A stretch of 64,000 nt of DNA from NCBI GenBank assembly GCA_900543915.1, contig UQTB01000004.1:1-64000 (forward strand). The letters are read 5' to 3'. Below are positions 15,353 through 24,215 of this stretch, piece after piece. Position 1 is the stretch's first letter; each line of letters starts with the position of its first letter. The stretch is from an uncultured Eubacteriales bacterium (GTDB lineage: Bacteria > Bacillota > Clostridia > Christensenellales > Borkfalkiaceae). Below the pieces are notes generated by a model, which did no database searches, had not been told where the DNA came from, and worked only from the letters and a program-made list of their open reading frames with translations. Made by a program: the position numbers and the translations under genes.

Positions 15353-15625
15353 ATGGAACAATCTGTCATCAAGCGTTTATTGGCGCAATCCTGCCGTCCG
15401 GCGCGACGTTCGCCGGAGACGGAGGAATTATACGGGCATTACTGGGCGGAAGAGCGCGCTTTTTTTGAGCGGCTCAGCGCCGACGCGCCCGCACTGGCGC
15501 AGTCCTACGACGCGCTTCAGCGCCTGTACTGCGATTGGGCGTACGAGGCGGGAGCAGACCGCTTCGCGGAGGGCGTTCGCCTGGGAATCCTGATCGGATT
15601 GGAGGTAAGCGCGGAAAAAGAATAG
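15353..15625 (+). CDS. Small acidic hypothetical protein
   Basis: A 90-residue protein starting at ATG 15353 after AAGGAG. It is charged and helical (EELYGHYWAEERAFFERL, YDALQRLYCDWAYEAGADRFAEG, LGILIGLEV) and recalls the short DUF6809-type proteins common in Clostridia, but the match is weak. Flanked by terminators on both sides, so it is a single-gene unit. Confidence 0.68.
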   Translation: MEQSVIKRLLAQSCRPARRSPETEELYGHYWAEERAFFERLSADAPALAQSYDALQRLYCDWAYEAGADRFAEGVRLGILIGLEVSAEKE

Positions 15626-15630
15626 AGACA

Positions 15631-15657
15631 AGCGGGCGGAGAGATCCGCCCGCTGAT
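15631..15657 (+). terminator. Terminator
   Basis: Ten-base stem AGCGGGCGGA / TCCGCCCGCT (15631-15640 and 15645-15654). The T-run is weak. Confidence 0.6.
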
Positions 15658-15659
15658 TC

Positions 15660-15911
15660 ATCCAAGCGGGATGATATCATATGATGATATGATAATAGAT
15701 CGGAAATTCCGGAATGGAAAGGTCATGCAATTATAAGGCTGAAGATATGCGAAAAAAAGCGGTCTGCAGTTCCCGCCGGACTGTTTTTGATCGCACGGCG
15801 ATTTCCGGATGCGGGGAATCGGACGGTCCGCGAAGGCGAGCGGCAGCTGTTTTTTCTGCGGTTCGCATGCTGTCATGATGCGTAAGACGCTAAGCGCTAT
15901 AGAATTTGATA
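15660..15911. other. Intergenic region without a gene
   Basis: No supportable coding sequence. Near 15670-15692 there is an AT-rich stretch with overlapping ATGATAT and ATATGAT repeats. The rest shows no clear structure. Confidence 0.4.
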
Positions 15912-15912
15912 C

Positions 15913-15947
15913 AAAAAAACAGACAGCTCTTATCGCTGCCTGTTTTT
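15913..15947 (-). terminator. Terminator downstream of the flotillin gene
   Basis: Imperfect stem AAAACAG-A-CAG / CTG-C-CTGTTTT with T-runs on both strands. It is about 100 bases past the flotillin stop. Confidence 0.65.
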
Positions 15948-16046
15948 ATGAGGGGAAATGCTTTCCGGACGGATGGCGCGCCGGCGCCAGTCGTCATGGA
16001 AAGGACACAGTCAGAATAAAGACACGGAGTCTGCACAGGCAGAGGC

Positions 16047-17435
16047 TCAGTTCTTCTCTTTTTCGGCTTCGGCCTGCGCGGCAAGTTTTCCGCCGGCGGC
16101 ACCCGCCAGGAGCGCGCCGAGATCGATGCCCGTGGATTCTTTCAGCCCGTCGACGATCTGATTGGCGCTGTTCATCACGTCCCTGACCACCTTGGTCGCG
16201 TTGCCGTCTCCGTACATCACGATCTTGTCCGTCTGCGCGAGCGGCGCGGACGCGTTTTTCACGACTTCGGGGAGCGCGTTCAGATACATTTCGAGAACGG
16301 AAGCCTCTCCCATCTTCTTCTGAGCTTCCGCCTTCTTCTCGATGGCCTCCGCTTCCGCGAGCCCCTTGGCGCGGATTCCCTCCGCTTCCTGTTCCATCGC
16401 GTAGCGAACGGCCTCCGCCTGCTGTTCGCGGGCGTAGCGGTCGGCTTCCGCCTCTCTCTGGCGCCGGATCAGCTCCGCTTCCGCTTCCTTTTCGACCTTG
16501 TATTTCATGGCGTCCGCCTGTTTGCGGATTTCGGCATCCAGCTGCTTTTCCTTGAGCGCAATCTCTTTTTCGGCGAGTTCGGATTCCTTTTCCTTTCTCG
16601 CGATATCGGCGTTGGCGCGGGTGATCTCGATGGTCTTTCTCTGGTTTTCCTGCTGAATGGAATAAGCCGCGTCCGCTTCCGCCTTCTTGGTGTCCGCACG
16701 GACCTGCATTTCCGCGCGCTGGACGGCGAGTTCGGCGTTCTGCTCGGCGATCTTCTTTTCGGTCTCTACCTTGACGGCGTTTGCCTCCTCCTGCGCGTGC
16801 GAAGTCGCGATGGAGATATCCCGCTGTGCGTTTGCCTTCGCGATCTGCGCGTTTTTGCGGATCTGCTCCACATTGTCGATTCCCATGTTTTCGATGGTGC
16901 CGGCGTTGTCTTTGAAATTCTGGATGTTGAAGTTCACCACCTCGATTCCCAGCTTTTCCATGTCCGGTACGACGTTTTCGGTGATTTTTTTGGCGACGCC
17001 CTGGCGGTCCTGCACCATTTCTTTCAGTCCGACGGAGCCCACGATCTCGCGCATGTTGCCCTCGAGCACCTGGGTGACCAGGCTGACGAGCTCGTCCTGC
17101 CGCTTGCCGAGGAGCGCTTCCGCCGCGCGGTTGATGAGTTCGGGATTGGAGGAAATTTTGATGTTCGCCACGCCGTCCACGTTGACGTTGATGAATTCGT
17201 TGGTGGGGACGGCTTCCGAAGTCTTGACATCCACCTGCATGACGCGGAGGGAAAGTTTATCCACCCGCTCGAAGAACAGAAGGTGCCAGCCCGCTTTACC
17301 GATCAATATGCGCTTTTTCCCCAGTCCGGAGATGATGTACGCGGTGTCAGGCGGGGCTTTCAGATAGCCTCCGAAGAGAAACACGATCAAAAGCAGGGCA
17401 ACCACGGCGATTGCAATGATGATTCCGAGCGGCAT
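16047..17435 (-). CDS. Flotillin-like SPFH/band-7 protein
   Basis: A 462-residue membrane-microdomain scaffold of the flotillin family. An N-terminal transmembrane helix (IIIAIAVVALLLIVFLFGGYL) is followed by the SPFH domain (about 30-190) and a long alanine/glutamate-rich coiled coil (about 190-390) with repeated AEA and KEA patterns. A glycine/alanine-rich end carries LGALLAGAAGGKLAAQ. Flotillins gather signalling and secretion proteins into ordered membrane patches. No NfeD partner is adjacent. Start ATG after GGGAGG. It is monocistronic. Confidence 0.9.
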   Translation of the reverse strand: MPLGIIIAIAVVALLLIVFLFGGYLKAPPDTAYIISGLGKKRILIGKAGWHLLFFERVDKLSLRVMQVDVKTSEAVPTNEFINVNVDGVANIKISSNPELINRAAEALLGKRQDELVSLVTQVLEGNMREIVGSVGLKEMVQDRQGVAKKITENVVPDMEKLGIEVVNFNIQNFKDNAGTIENMGIDNVEQIRKNAQIAKANAQRDISIATSHAQEEANAVKVETEKKIAEQNAELAVQRAEMQVRADTKKAEADAAYSIQQENQRKTIEITRANADIARKEKESELAEKEIALKEKQLDAEIRKQADAMKYKVEKEAEAELIRRQREAEADRYAREQQAEAVRYAMEQEAEGIRAKGLAEAEAIEKKAEAQKKMGEASVLEMYLNALPEVVKNASAPLAQTDKIVMYGDGNATKVVRDVMNSANQIVDGLKESTGIDLGALLAGAAGGKLAAQAEAEKEKN

Positions 17436-17466
17436 GAGCCAAACCTCCCTAAATAAGTTTTTCTAT

Positions 17467-17495
17467 ATTGTAATCTATTACGCGGCATTTGTCAA
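17467..17495 (-). promoter_or_regulatory. Promoter of the flotillin gene
   Basis: Minus strand TTGACA (plus 17490-17495), 17-base spacer, TACAAT (plus 17467-17472). Confidence 0.78.
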
Positions 17496-17534
17496 TATGC
17501 TCGTGAAAAATTTGTCGGATCATACGGAAAACGT

Positions 17535-17563
17535 AAAAAAGGGGAGCGAATTTTCCGCTCCCC
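17535..17563 (-). terminator. Terminator of the phosphoribosyltransferase gene
   Basis: Stem GGGGAGCG / CGCTCCCC (17541-17548 and 17556-17563), followed on the minus strand by six T residues. Confidence 0.85.
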
Positions 17564-17585
17564 GGGCAATTTATGATAGAATGAA

Positions 17586-18128
17586 TTACAGAATTGGAAT
17601 GGTCGCGAGGTAAATCACGTCCTTCCGGAATTGCGCGTCCCCTTCCGCGAGAACGAACGCCTTTTTGTGCACGATGCCGCCCGCCTTGTTGACGATCTCT
17701 TCCAATCCCTCGAGGCTGGCGCCCGTGGACAGAACGTCGTCCACGATGCCCACTTTTTTGCCGTTTAAGAGGTCGACGTCGTGTTTGGAGAGGTACAGCT
17801 TCTGAATGGTCCCCGTGGTGATGGAAGCCTTCATGGTCACGTCGATGCCGTCCTGCATATAGAGCTTTTTGGACTTTCTGGCGACTGCGTAATAGGGCAT
17901 GCCGAGTTCGCGCGCGGTGACGTGCGTCAGCTGCAGCCCTTTGCTCTCCGCAGTGATCAGCACCTCGCAGTCCGAGAGGTACTTGGCGAGCGCCTTGCCG
18001 CAGTGCTCTGTGAGCGCGGTATCCCCGTGCAGGTTGAAAAACGCGATTTTAACGCCGCTCGGGAGCGGCAGGACGGGCAGCTTTGCCGGATAGCCGGCGA
18101 TATCGACTTCAAACAGTTCTTTTTCCAT
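17586..18128 (-). CDS. Purine phosphoribosyltransferase family protein
   Basis: A 180-residue type I phosphoribosyltransferase related to adenine and xanthine enzymes. It has the PRPP-binding loop VGIVDDVLSTGAS and the upstream LITAESKGLQLTHVTARELG, a layout like Apt. Expected reaction is a purine base plus PRPP giving the nucleotide; the base cannot be named with certainty. In many Firmicutes apt sits between recJ and relA; in this window recJ and relA are adjacent and this gene lies far away. Confidence 0.85.
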   Translation of the reverse strand: MEKELFEVDIAGYPAKLPVLPLPSGVKIAFFNLHGDTALTEHCGKALAKYLSDCEVLITAESKGLQLTHVTARELGMPYYAVARKSKKLYMQDGIDVTMKASITTGTIQKLYLSKHDVDLLNGKKVGIVDDVLSTGASLEGLEEIVNKAGGIVHKKAFVLAEGDAQFRKDVIYLATIPIL

Positions 18129-18159
18129 ATCGGTTCCCCTTTTGTTTTTTTACAGAATT

Positions 18160-18188
18160 ATTGTAGCACAACCGGCCGCGTTTGTAAA
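18160..18188 (-). promoter_or_regulatory. Promoter of the phosphoribosyltransferase gene
   Basis: Minus strand TTTACA (plus 18183-18188), 17-base spacer, TACAAT (plus 18160-18165). Confidence 0.7.
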
Positions 18189-18236
18189 CTCATAAAGCCG
18201 GACTTGTCCGCATAAATTTAAGTGCAAGGAGAAGTC

Positions 18237-20891
18237 ATGTATCATTCTTTGGAAAAAGAGTCGGTTTTACGGGCTCTGCATACCGCGGAAAAGGAGGGGC
18301 TGTCGGACGCGGCGCGCAAGGCGAACCTCGAGCGATACGGCAGGAACACGCTGGAGAAAAAGAAAAAAAAGTCCCTGTTCTCCCGTATTTTAGAGAGCCT
18401 CACCGAACCCATGCTCCTGATTCTGGTGTTCAGCCTGGCGATCACCTTCGGGGCGAACCTCGGGAAATTTTTAAAGAGCGGGGAGGGCGACTTCATCGAG
18501 TGCGCCGGGATTCTGTTTTCCATCGTGCTTTCGGTCACCATCTCTCTCGTGATGGAGGGCTCGAGCGAACGCGCCTTCCGCCTGCTCGCGAAGATGTACG
18601 ACAACGTGCAGATCAGGGTGATCCGCGGGGGAAAGACGGTGTATCTCCCGCAGGAAGAGCTCTGCGTGGGGGACATCGTTCTGCTGTCGGGCGGAGACAA
18701 GATCGCCGCGGACGGCAGGCTTTTGTCCTGCGTCGATTTCCGCGCGGACGAATCCGCGCTGACGGGGGAAAGCGCGCCCGTCAAAAAGGACGCCGATCTC
18801 GTTCTGAACGCTTCCACGCCGTTGGCTGAGCGGCGGAACATGGTGTACGCCGGCACGTTCGCCGAGCAGGGGACGGCGGTCATGGCGGTTACCGCGGTGG
18901 GCGGCGGCACGGAGATGGGAAACATCGCGGGCGAGCTCTCCGGGAAAGTGGATATGAATTCCCCGCTGCAGCAGAAGCTCGCAAAGCTGGGAAAGGTCGT
19001 CACCGCGGTGGGGGCGGTCGCCGCCGTCATCGTGTTTGTCCTCTCGATCGTCCGCCTGGCGCTCGGCGGGAATCTCTCGTTCGAGACGGTGGGGGACGTC
19101 TTCATCACCTCCATCGTGCTGGTGGTGGCGGCGGTGCCGGAGGGGCTCCCCACCATCGTAGCGGTCTCGCTCGCGCTCAACATGATCAAACTCGCGCGGG
19201 AAAACGCGCTCATCCGCAAGTTGATCGCCACGGAGACGGCGGGCTGCGTCTCCGTCATCTGTTCGGACAAGACGGGGACGCTCACCGAAAACCGCATGAC
19301 GGTGGATTCCGTCTGCGCGGGCGAATACTGCCAGCTTCCCGAAAAGGTCTCGCGGGAAATTTTGAAGCAGAATTTCGCCCTCAATGCCACCGCGGAGATC
19401 GTGCGCGGCGGGAAAAAGACGGAATATCGGGGCAACGCCACCGAATGCGCGCTGCTGACGGCGCTGGAAAAGGCGGATAAGGGGTATTACGAGCGCGCCC
19501 GTGAGCGCTATCCGGTGCTGGGAGGCGTGCCGTTTTCCTCCGAGCGGAAATATATGATGACGACGATCGGGCTGGAAAAAGGCACCCGCACGCTCTTAAA
19601 GGGCGCGCCGGAAGCGGTGCTGCCGATGACGAACCTCACCGCCGAACAGCGCCGGTCGGTGCTGACGCGGATAGGGGCGCGCCAGAAGCAGGCGCGGCGC
19701 GTGATCGCGTTTGCGCATGCCGACGGATGGAGCGACGGGGAAAAGTTTATCTTCGACGGCTTCGTCACGATCACCGACCCCGTCCGCAAGGACGTCAAAG
19801 ACGCCGTCCGCCTCTGCCGCCGCGCCGGGATCGAGGTCAAGATGCTCACGGGGGACAACTATCTTACCGCTTCCGCCGTCGCGCGGGAACTGAACCTGAT
19901 TCAATCGGACGCGGAGGTGATTTCCGCTTCCGACCTCGAGGGGCTTTCGGACGACGACCTGAAAAAACTTCTGCGCCGCGTGAAAGTGGTGGCGCGCAGT
20001 ACGCCCGCCACCAAGCTCGCCGTCGTCAGGGCGCTGAAAGAATGCGGGGAAGTCGTCGCCGTCACAGGCGACGGCATCAACGACGCGCCCGCCATCCGCC
20101 ACGCGGACGTCGGCATCGCGATGGGCGTGACCGGCGCGGAGATCACGAAGGAAGCGAGCGACGTGGTGCTTTTGGACGATTCCTTTTCCACCATCGTCAA
20201 GGCGGTCTGCTTCGGCCGGAACGTATACCGCAATCTGCAGCGGTTTATCATGTTCCAGCTCACGGTCAACGTATCCGCGGTGCTGGTGATCATCGCCTCG
20301 CTGCTGCTGGGGTATCCCGCCCCCTTCAACACGCTTCAGCTGCTGTGGATCAATATCATCATGGACGGGCCGCCCGCGCTCACGCTGGGGCTGGAGGCGA
20401 TGGACCGCTCCCTGATGAACGGAAAACCCGTCCCGCGGGGGGAGAGCATCGTCACGCTCAAGATGTTTTTGCGCATCCTCATTCACGGCGGATACATCGC
20501 CGCCGTATTCCTGCTGCAGCTGTCGTTCGACTTTCTGCGCATCCCAGCAGGGGAGAGCGCGGCGGCGCTCTTCACGATTTTCGTGCTATTTCAGCTCTTC
20601 AACGCCTTCAACAGCCGGGAGCTGGGAAAACGCAGCGCGCTTTACGGCTTCCGGCGCAACAAGTGGATGCCCATCGCCTTCGGCCTTACCTTTTTGCTGC
20701 ACGTTGTCATCGTCCAGTTCGGCGGTGCGCTGTTCGGAATTTCGCCGCTGTCTTTCCTGTCCTGGGTGAAGGTGATCGCCGCCGCGTCGTCCGTCGTGGT
20801 GATCTCCGAAATTTACAAGGCGGTTTACAGAATTACCCATAAAAATACCGCCCCGAAAGTAAATAAAACCGCGCGGATCGGCATACACTAA
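18237..20891 (+). CDS. Calcium-type P-type cation ATPase
   Basis: An 884-residue P2-type ATPase that pumps a cation, most likely Ca2+, out of the cell. The start is set at ATG 18237, six bases after AAGGAG; an in-frame GTG at 18222 would place the binding site inside the gene. Landmarks are TGES at 176-179 (actuator), VPEGLP from 300 in M4, the ion-binding motif of calcium pumps, phosphorylated Asp344 in SDKTGTLT, MLTGDN and TGDGINDAPAI in the hinge. The C-terminal half holds further transmembrane helices. It ends 6 bases before a YtxC-like gene. Confidence 0.93.
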   Translation: MYHSLEKESVLRALHTAEKEGLSDAARKANLERYGRNTLEKKKKKSLFSRILESLTEPMLLILVFSLAITFGANLGKFLKSGEGDFIECAGILFSIVLSVTISLVMEGSSERAFRLLAKMYDNVQIRVIRGGKTVYLPQEELCVGDIVLLSGGDKIAADGRLLSCVDFRADESALTGESAPVKKDADLVLNASTPLAERRNMVYAGTFAEQGTAVMAVTAVGGGTEMGNIAGELSGKVDMNSPLQQKLAKLGKVVTAVGAVAAVIVFVLSIVRLALGGNLSFETVGDVFITSIVLVVAAVPEGLPTIVAVSLALNMIKLARENALIRKLIATETAGCVSVICSDKTGTLTENRMTVDSVCAGEYCQLPEKVSREILKQNFALNATAEIVRGGKKTEYRGNATECALLTALEKADKGYYERARERYPVLGGVPFSSERKYMMTTIGLEKGTRTLLKGAPEAVLPMTNLTAEQRRSVLTRIGARQKQARRVIAFAHADGWSDGEKFIFDGFVTITDPVRKDVKDAVRLCRRAGIEVKMLTGDNYLTASAVARELNLIQSDAEVISASDLEGLSDDDLKKLLRRVKVVARSTPATKLAVVRALKECGEVVAVTGDGINDAPAIRHADVGIAMGVTGAEITKEASDVVLLDDSFSTIVKAVCFGRNVYRNLQRFIMFQLTVNVSAVLVIIASLLLGYPAPFNTLQLLWINIIMDGPPALTLGLEAMDRSLMNGKPVPRGESIVTLKMFLRILIHGGYIAAVFLLQLSFDFLRIPAGESAAALFTIFVLFQLFNAFNSRELGKRSALYGFRRNKWMPIAFGLTFLLHVVIVQFGGALFGISPLSFLSWVKVIAAASSVVVISEIYKAVYRITHKNTAPKVNKTARIGIH

Positions 20892-20897
20892 AACCGT

Positions 20898-21623
20898 ATG
20901 ATGAGATTAACTATTTCGGACGGGGCGTACGAGCGCGAAACGCTCGCCTACCTCGTGGGAACGCTGAGCGACCTGTTTTCGCAGACGGGCTGCAACTGGT
21001 TCGAGCGGGCGGACGACGACCGCGCCGAACTGACGGTCGAAGTCCCCGCGTTCTACGCGGACATCGTGAAGGGGGAGATCGACGATAAAATTTCCGATAT
21101 CGTGAGCGTCAGCTACAAATACGATTTTTTCGCGAAGAAGATCAAGCCGTCCGGGCTTTCCGAGCTGGAAAACGAGATTCTGATCGCCTCCCTCATTGCG
21201 GCGGACCTGGAAGAGGATAAGCGTTACGTCTCCCGCCGCATCCGGGCGGACAGCGAAATCGCGATCGACGGGCTCTACCATTTCCGTTTAAAGCCGCTGA
21301 AACAGAAATGGGAGGAGATCTGCTCGTACATGCCCGATTACTTCATCAATTCGCAGCTGCGGGAGTTTATCACCTTTCTTCTGGAAGACAAGAGCCAGCG
21401 CGTTCTGGTGGAGGGGAACAACGTATACGATTCCCACTACCGCCATCTGATGCGCAACGAGCTGCTGGGGGGAAAGGAAGAGGGAAAGATCATCAAGGAG
21501 ATCATCCTGAGCGGCTGCGGCGAGGTGGAGCTCTCGGGAAAAATCCCCGAGGTGGACGAATTTTACCTGAAAGAGTATTTCGGGGATAAAATAATTTTGA
21601 ACAAGGGATATTTTTCTTCCTGA
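20898..21623 (+). CDS. YtxC-like sporulation-associated protein
   Basis: A 241-residue soluble protein. Similarity to YtxC is modest (YFINSQLREFITFLLED followed later by LREFIT-type helices), but position supports it: in Bacillus ytxC lies directly upstream of thrS, as here. Function in sporulation is not established. It follows the P-ATPase by 6 bases and is probably co-transcribed with it; thrS has its own promoter and T-box. Confidence 0.65.
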   Translation: MMRLTISDGAYERETLAYLVGTLSDLFSQTGCNWFERADDDRAELTVEVPAFYADIVKGEIDDKISDIVSVSYKYDFFAKKIKPSGLSELENEILIASLIAADLEEDKRYVSRRIRADSEIAIDGLYHFRLKPLKQKWEEICSYMPDYFINSQLREFITFLLEDKSQRVLVEGNNVYDSHYRHLMRNELLGGKEEGKIIKEIILSGCGEVELSGKIPEVDEFYLKEYFGDKIILNKGYFSS

Positions 21624-21629
21624 AAAGAG

Positions 21630-21658
21630 TTGACAAAAGAAGTCCGCCGCGTTAAAAT
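21630..21658 (+). promoter_or_regulatory. Promoter of the thrS T-box transcript
   Basis: TTGACA at 21630-21635, 17-base spacer, TAAAAT at 21653-21658. Transcription should start near 21665. Confidence 0.85.
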
Positions 21659-21664
21659 ATCAGT

Positions 21665-21880
21665 ACAAATAAAACGACGCGGGACAAGTAGCGTGCGGTT
21701 GGGCTCACAGAGAGCGGGGGAAGCTGGGATCCCCGCAGTCCGAAGCAAAGGCGAAACCGCCCGGGAAAACGTCGCGGCGCCCCGCCGTAAGGGGAGAAAG
21801 AGTGGCCCCTCGGGGGCAATTAAGGTGGAACCACGGATTTATATTCGTCCTTAGAGCAATCTGAGGGCGATTTTTTCATA
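21665..21880 (+). ncRNA. T-box riboswitch (threonine)
   Basis: The leader contains the T-box core AAGGTGGAACCACGG at 21822-21836 and stem I landmarks (AGAGAGCGGGGGAAGCTGG near 21710). A 10-bp terminator stem TCGTCCTTAG / CTGAGGGCGA is followed by six T, ending near 21878. A candidate threonine specifier ACC lies at 21756-21758 in GAAACC; this assignment is tentative. Uncharged tRNA-Thr would stabilise the antiterminator and allow thrS expression. Confidence 0.93.
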
Positions 21881-21891
21881 CGGAGGGAATT

Positions 21892-23820
21892 ATGGAAGTT
21901 GTACTGAAAGACGGCAGCAGGCTGGCTGTCGCGGAAAACGCAACCGCCGCGGACGCGGCGCGGGCGATCGGGGAGGGTTTGTTCCGCAGCGCTGTCTGCG
22001 CGCGGGTAAACGGCGCGCTCGTCGATCTGTCCCATCCGCTCGCCGAGGGGGACGCGCTGGAGATCGTCACCCTGAAAGAGAAGGAGGGACTGGACGTCTA
22101 CCGCCACACCTGCGCACATATTCTGGCGCAGGCGGTGAAGACCATTTATCCGACCAGTAAGCTGGCGATCGGCCCGGTGGTGGAAAACGGGTTTTATTAC
22201 GACGTGGAGTTCAAAACGCCCATCTCGCGGGACGATCTCGCGAAGATCGAGGCGGAGATGAACAACATCATCAAGAGCGACCTTCCCGTCGAGCGGTTCA
22301 CGCTCCCCAAGAAGGACGCGATCAAACTGATGAAAAATTACGACGAGCCCTATAAAGTGGAGCTCATCACCGAGCTGGACAACAAGGAGACGCTCTCCTT
22401 TTACAAGCAGGGCGCGTTTGTGGATTTCTGCAGAGGGCCGCATCTTCCCTCCACGGGGAGGGTCAAGGCGTTCCGCCTGACTTCCGTGACGGGCGCCTAC
22501 TGGCGCGGAAACGAGAAAAACAAGATGCTCACCCGCATCTACGGGACGGCGTTCGAGAAGAAAGCGCAGCTCGAAGAGTACCTTCAGATGGTGGAGGAAG
22601 CGAAGAAGCGCGACCACAACAAGCTGGGGAGGGAGCTGGGAATCTTCCTCACCGAAGAGGTCGTGGGGCAGGGGCTGCCCCTGCTCGCGCCCAAGGGCGC
22701 CAAGATCATGCAGACGCTGATCCGCTTTGTGGAGGACGAGGAGGAGCGCCGCGGCTTCATGCTGACGAGAACGCCCTCCATGGCGAAGAGCGATCTCTAT
22801 AAAATTTCCGGTCACTGGGATCACTACCGGGATAAGATGTTCGTCATCGGCGCGGAGGACGATCCGGACGTGCTGGCGCTCCGCCCCATGACGTGTCCCT
22901 TCCAATACTATATCTATAAGAGCGGCTTAAAGAGCTACCGCGACCTTCCCTGCCGCTATGCGGAGACGGCAAATCTCTTCCGCAAGGAGGCGTCCGGCGA
23001 AATGCACGGGCTGATCCGCGTCCGCCAGTTCACGCTGTCCGACGGGCATATCGTCTGCCGCCCCGATCAGATCGAGGACGAGTTCAAGCGCTGCCTGGAT
23101 CTCTCCACCTATCTCTTAAAGTGCATGGGAATGGAGAACGACGTCACGTACCGCTTCTCCAAGCGCGGCAAGGATAAGACAAAGTACATCGACAACGACG
23201 CCGCATGGGAAAACACCGAGCGCCGCATGAAGGAGATTCTCGACGACATCGGCATCGATTACTACGAAGCGGAGGATGAGGCGGCGTTTTACGGGCCGAA
23301 GCTGGACGTGCAGACCAAGAACGTCTACGGCAAAGAGGATACCATCATCACCCTGCAGCTGGACTTTGCCGCCGGCGAGCGGTTCGGCATGAGCTATATC
23401 GACGAGAACGGCGAAAAGCAGGTTCCCTTTGTCATCCACAGGAGCTCGATCGGCTGCTATGAGCGCACGCTCGCGCTGCTCATCGAAAAGTACGCGGGGG
23501 CCTTCCCGCTGTGGATCGCGCCCGTTCAGGTGAAGATTTTGCCGGTCACGGACCGCGCGAGCGGATATGCCGCGAAATTGCTGGAACAGCTCGCCGCGGC
23601 GGGACTCAGAGGCGAGGCGGATTACCGCAACGAGAAGATCGGCTACAAGATCCGCGAGGCACAGCTGCAGAAAGTCCCCTATATGTTCATCGTGGGCGAC
23701 AAGGAGGCGGAAGAGGGAACCGTATCGCTCAGAAGCCGCAAGGAAGGCGACCTCGGCGGCATGCCCGCGGCGGAGGCGATCGCAAGACTCAAGCGGGAAG
23801 ATGCCGAAAAGACGGTTTAA
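21892..23820 (+). CDS. thrS: Threonyl-tRNA synthetase
   Basis: A 642-residue enzyme that charges tRNA-Thr. Domains in order are TGS (1-60), the editing/SAD domain with HTCAHILAQAVK and CRGPHLP, the class II catalytic core with RPMTCPFQY, the tract RYAETANLFRKEASGEMHGL and RVRQFTLSDGHI, and a C-terminal anticodon-binding domain from about 540. Length equals the family norm. ATG 21892 follows GGAGGG. Regulated by the T-box upstream. Confidence 0.98.
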   Translation: MEVVLKDGSRLAVAENATAADAARAIGEGLFRSAVCARVNGALVDLSHPLAEGDALEIVTLKEKEGLDVYRHTCAHILAQAVKTIYPTSKLAIGPVVENGFYYDVEFKTPISRDDLAKIEAEMNNIIKSDLPVERFTLPKKDAIKLMKNYDEPYKVELITELDNKETLSFYKQGAFVDFCRGPHLPSTGRVKAFRLTSVTGAYWRGNEKNKMLTRIYGTAFEKKAQLEEYLQMVEEAKKRDHNKLGRELGIFLTEEVVGQGLPLLAPKGAKIMQTLIRFVEDEEERRGFMLTRTPSMAKSDLYKISGHWDHYRDKMFVIGAEDDPDVLALRPMTCPFQYYIYKSGLKSYRDLPCRYAETANLFRKEASGEMHGLIRVRQFTLSDGHIVCRPDQIEDEFKRCLDLSTYLLKCMGMENDVTYRFSKRGKDKTKYIDNDAAWENTERRMKEILDDIGIDYYEAEDEAAFYGPKLDVQTKNVYGKEDTIITLQLDFAAGERFGMSYIDENGEKQVPFVIHRSSIGCYERTLALLIEKYAGAFPLWIAPVQVKILPVTDRASGYAAKLLEQLAAAGLRGEADYRNEKIGYKIREAQLQKVPYMFIVGDKEAEEGTVSLRSRKEGDLGGMPAAEAIARLKREDAEKTV

Positions 23821-23833
23821 ACAGAGCAGCCCG

Positions 23834-23864
23834 GGCGGCGGAACAAAATTCCGCCGCCTTTTTA
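23834..23864 (+). terminator. Terminator of thrS
   Basis: Ten-base stem GGCGGCGGAA / TTCCGCCGCC with a CAAAA loop and five T. Confidence 0.9.
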
Positions 23865-23865
23865 T

Positions 23866-24080
23866 GAAAGCGATTCCGCAGGGCTGAAACACCGTAAGGG
23901 AAAACAAAAAAAATTGCGGCAGATTTCTTATACAGAAAGCGTATTAAATTGCTCGTAAAAATAAAAATTCATCCGATCATTTCTTCATTTGCCCGGTCAA
24001 TTTGCCCGTCCGGGCGTTTATTTTGCCGTTCGGCGGGACAAAACCGCCCTTTTTGTCGTTTCATAAATTGAAAAACCCCC
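23866..24080. other. AT-rich intergenic region
   Basis: No gene seen. It contains two further short hairpins: GCCCGTCCGGGC near 24006 and GGCGG / CCGCC at about 24032-24051 followed by CTTTTT, the latter likely an extra terminator. Confidence 0.5.
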
Positions 24081-24109
24081 TTGACAGCGGAACGGATCGC
24101 GGTTATAAT
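24081..24109 (+). promoter_or_regulatory. Consensus promoter
   Basis: TTGACA at 24081-24086, 17-base spacer, TATAAT at 24104-24109. Drives the membrane protein and the ABC transporter, with a leader of about 100 bases. Confidence 0.88.
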
Positions 24110-24215
24110 GAAACATGGCAAAGGAAGCGCTCTTCCGGATTGCCTTGCCGGCCGTAACCGTCCGACCGGGGGGAGTGCGGCGCCCAATCTGCGCCGTAAC
24201 GATCGGGAGGGAAAA

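Noticed and set aside
15809..16186. 125-codon frame between the hypothetical gene and the flotillin gene
   Set aside because: Runs into the antisense of the flotillin end and across its terminator, with no ribosome binding site.
19727..20842. 371-codon plus-strand frame inside the P-type ATPase gene
   Set aside because: Out-of-frame reading of the ATPase; Arg/His-rich and without motifs.
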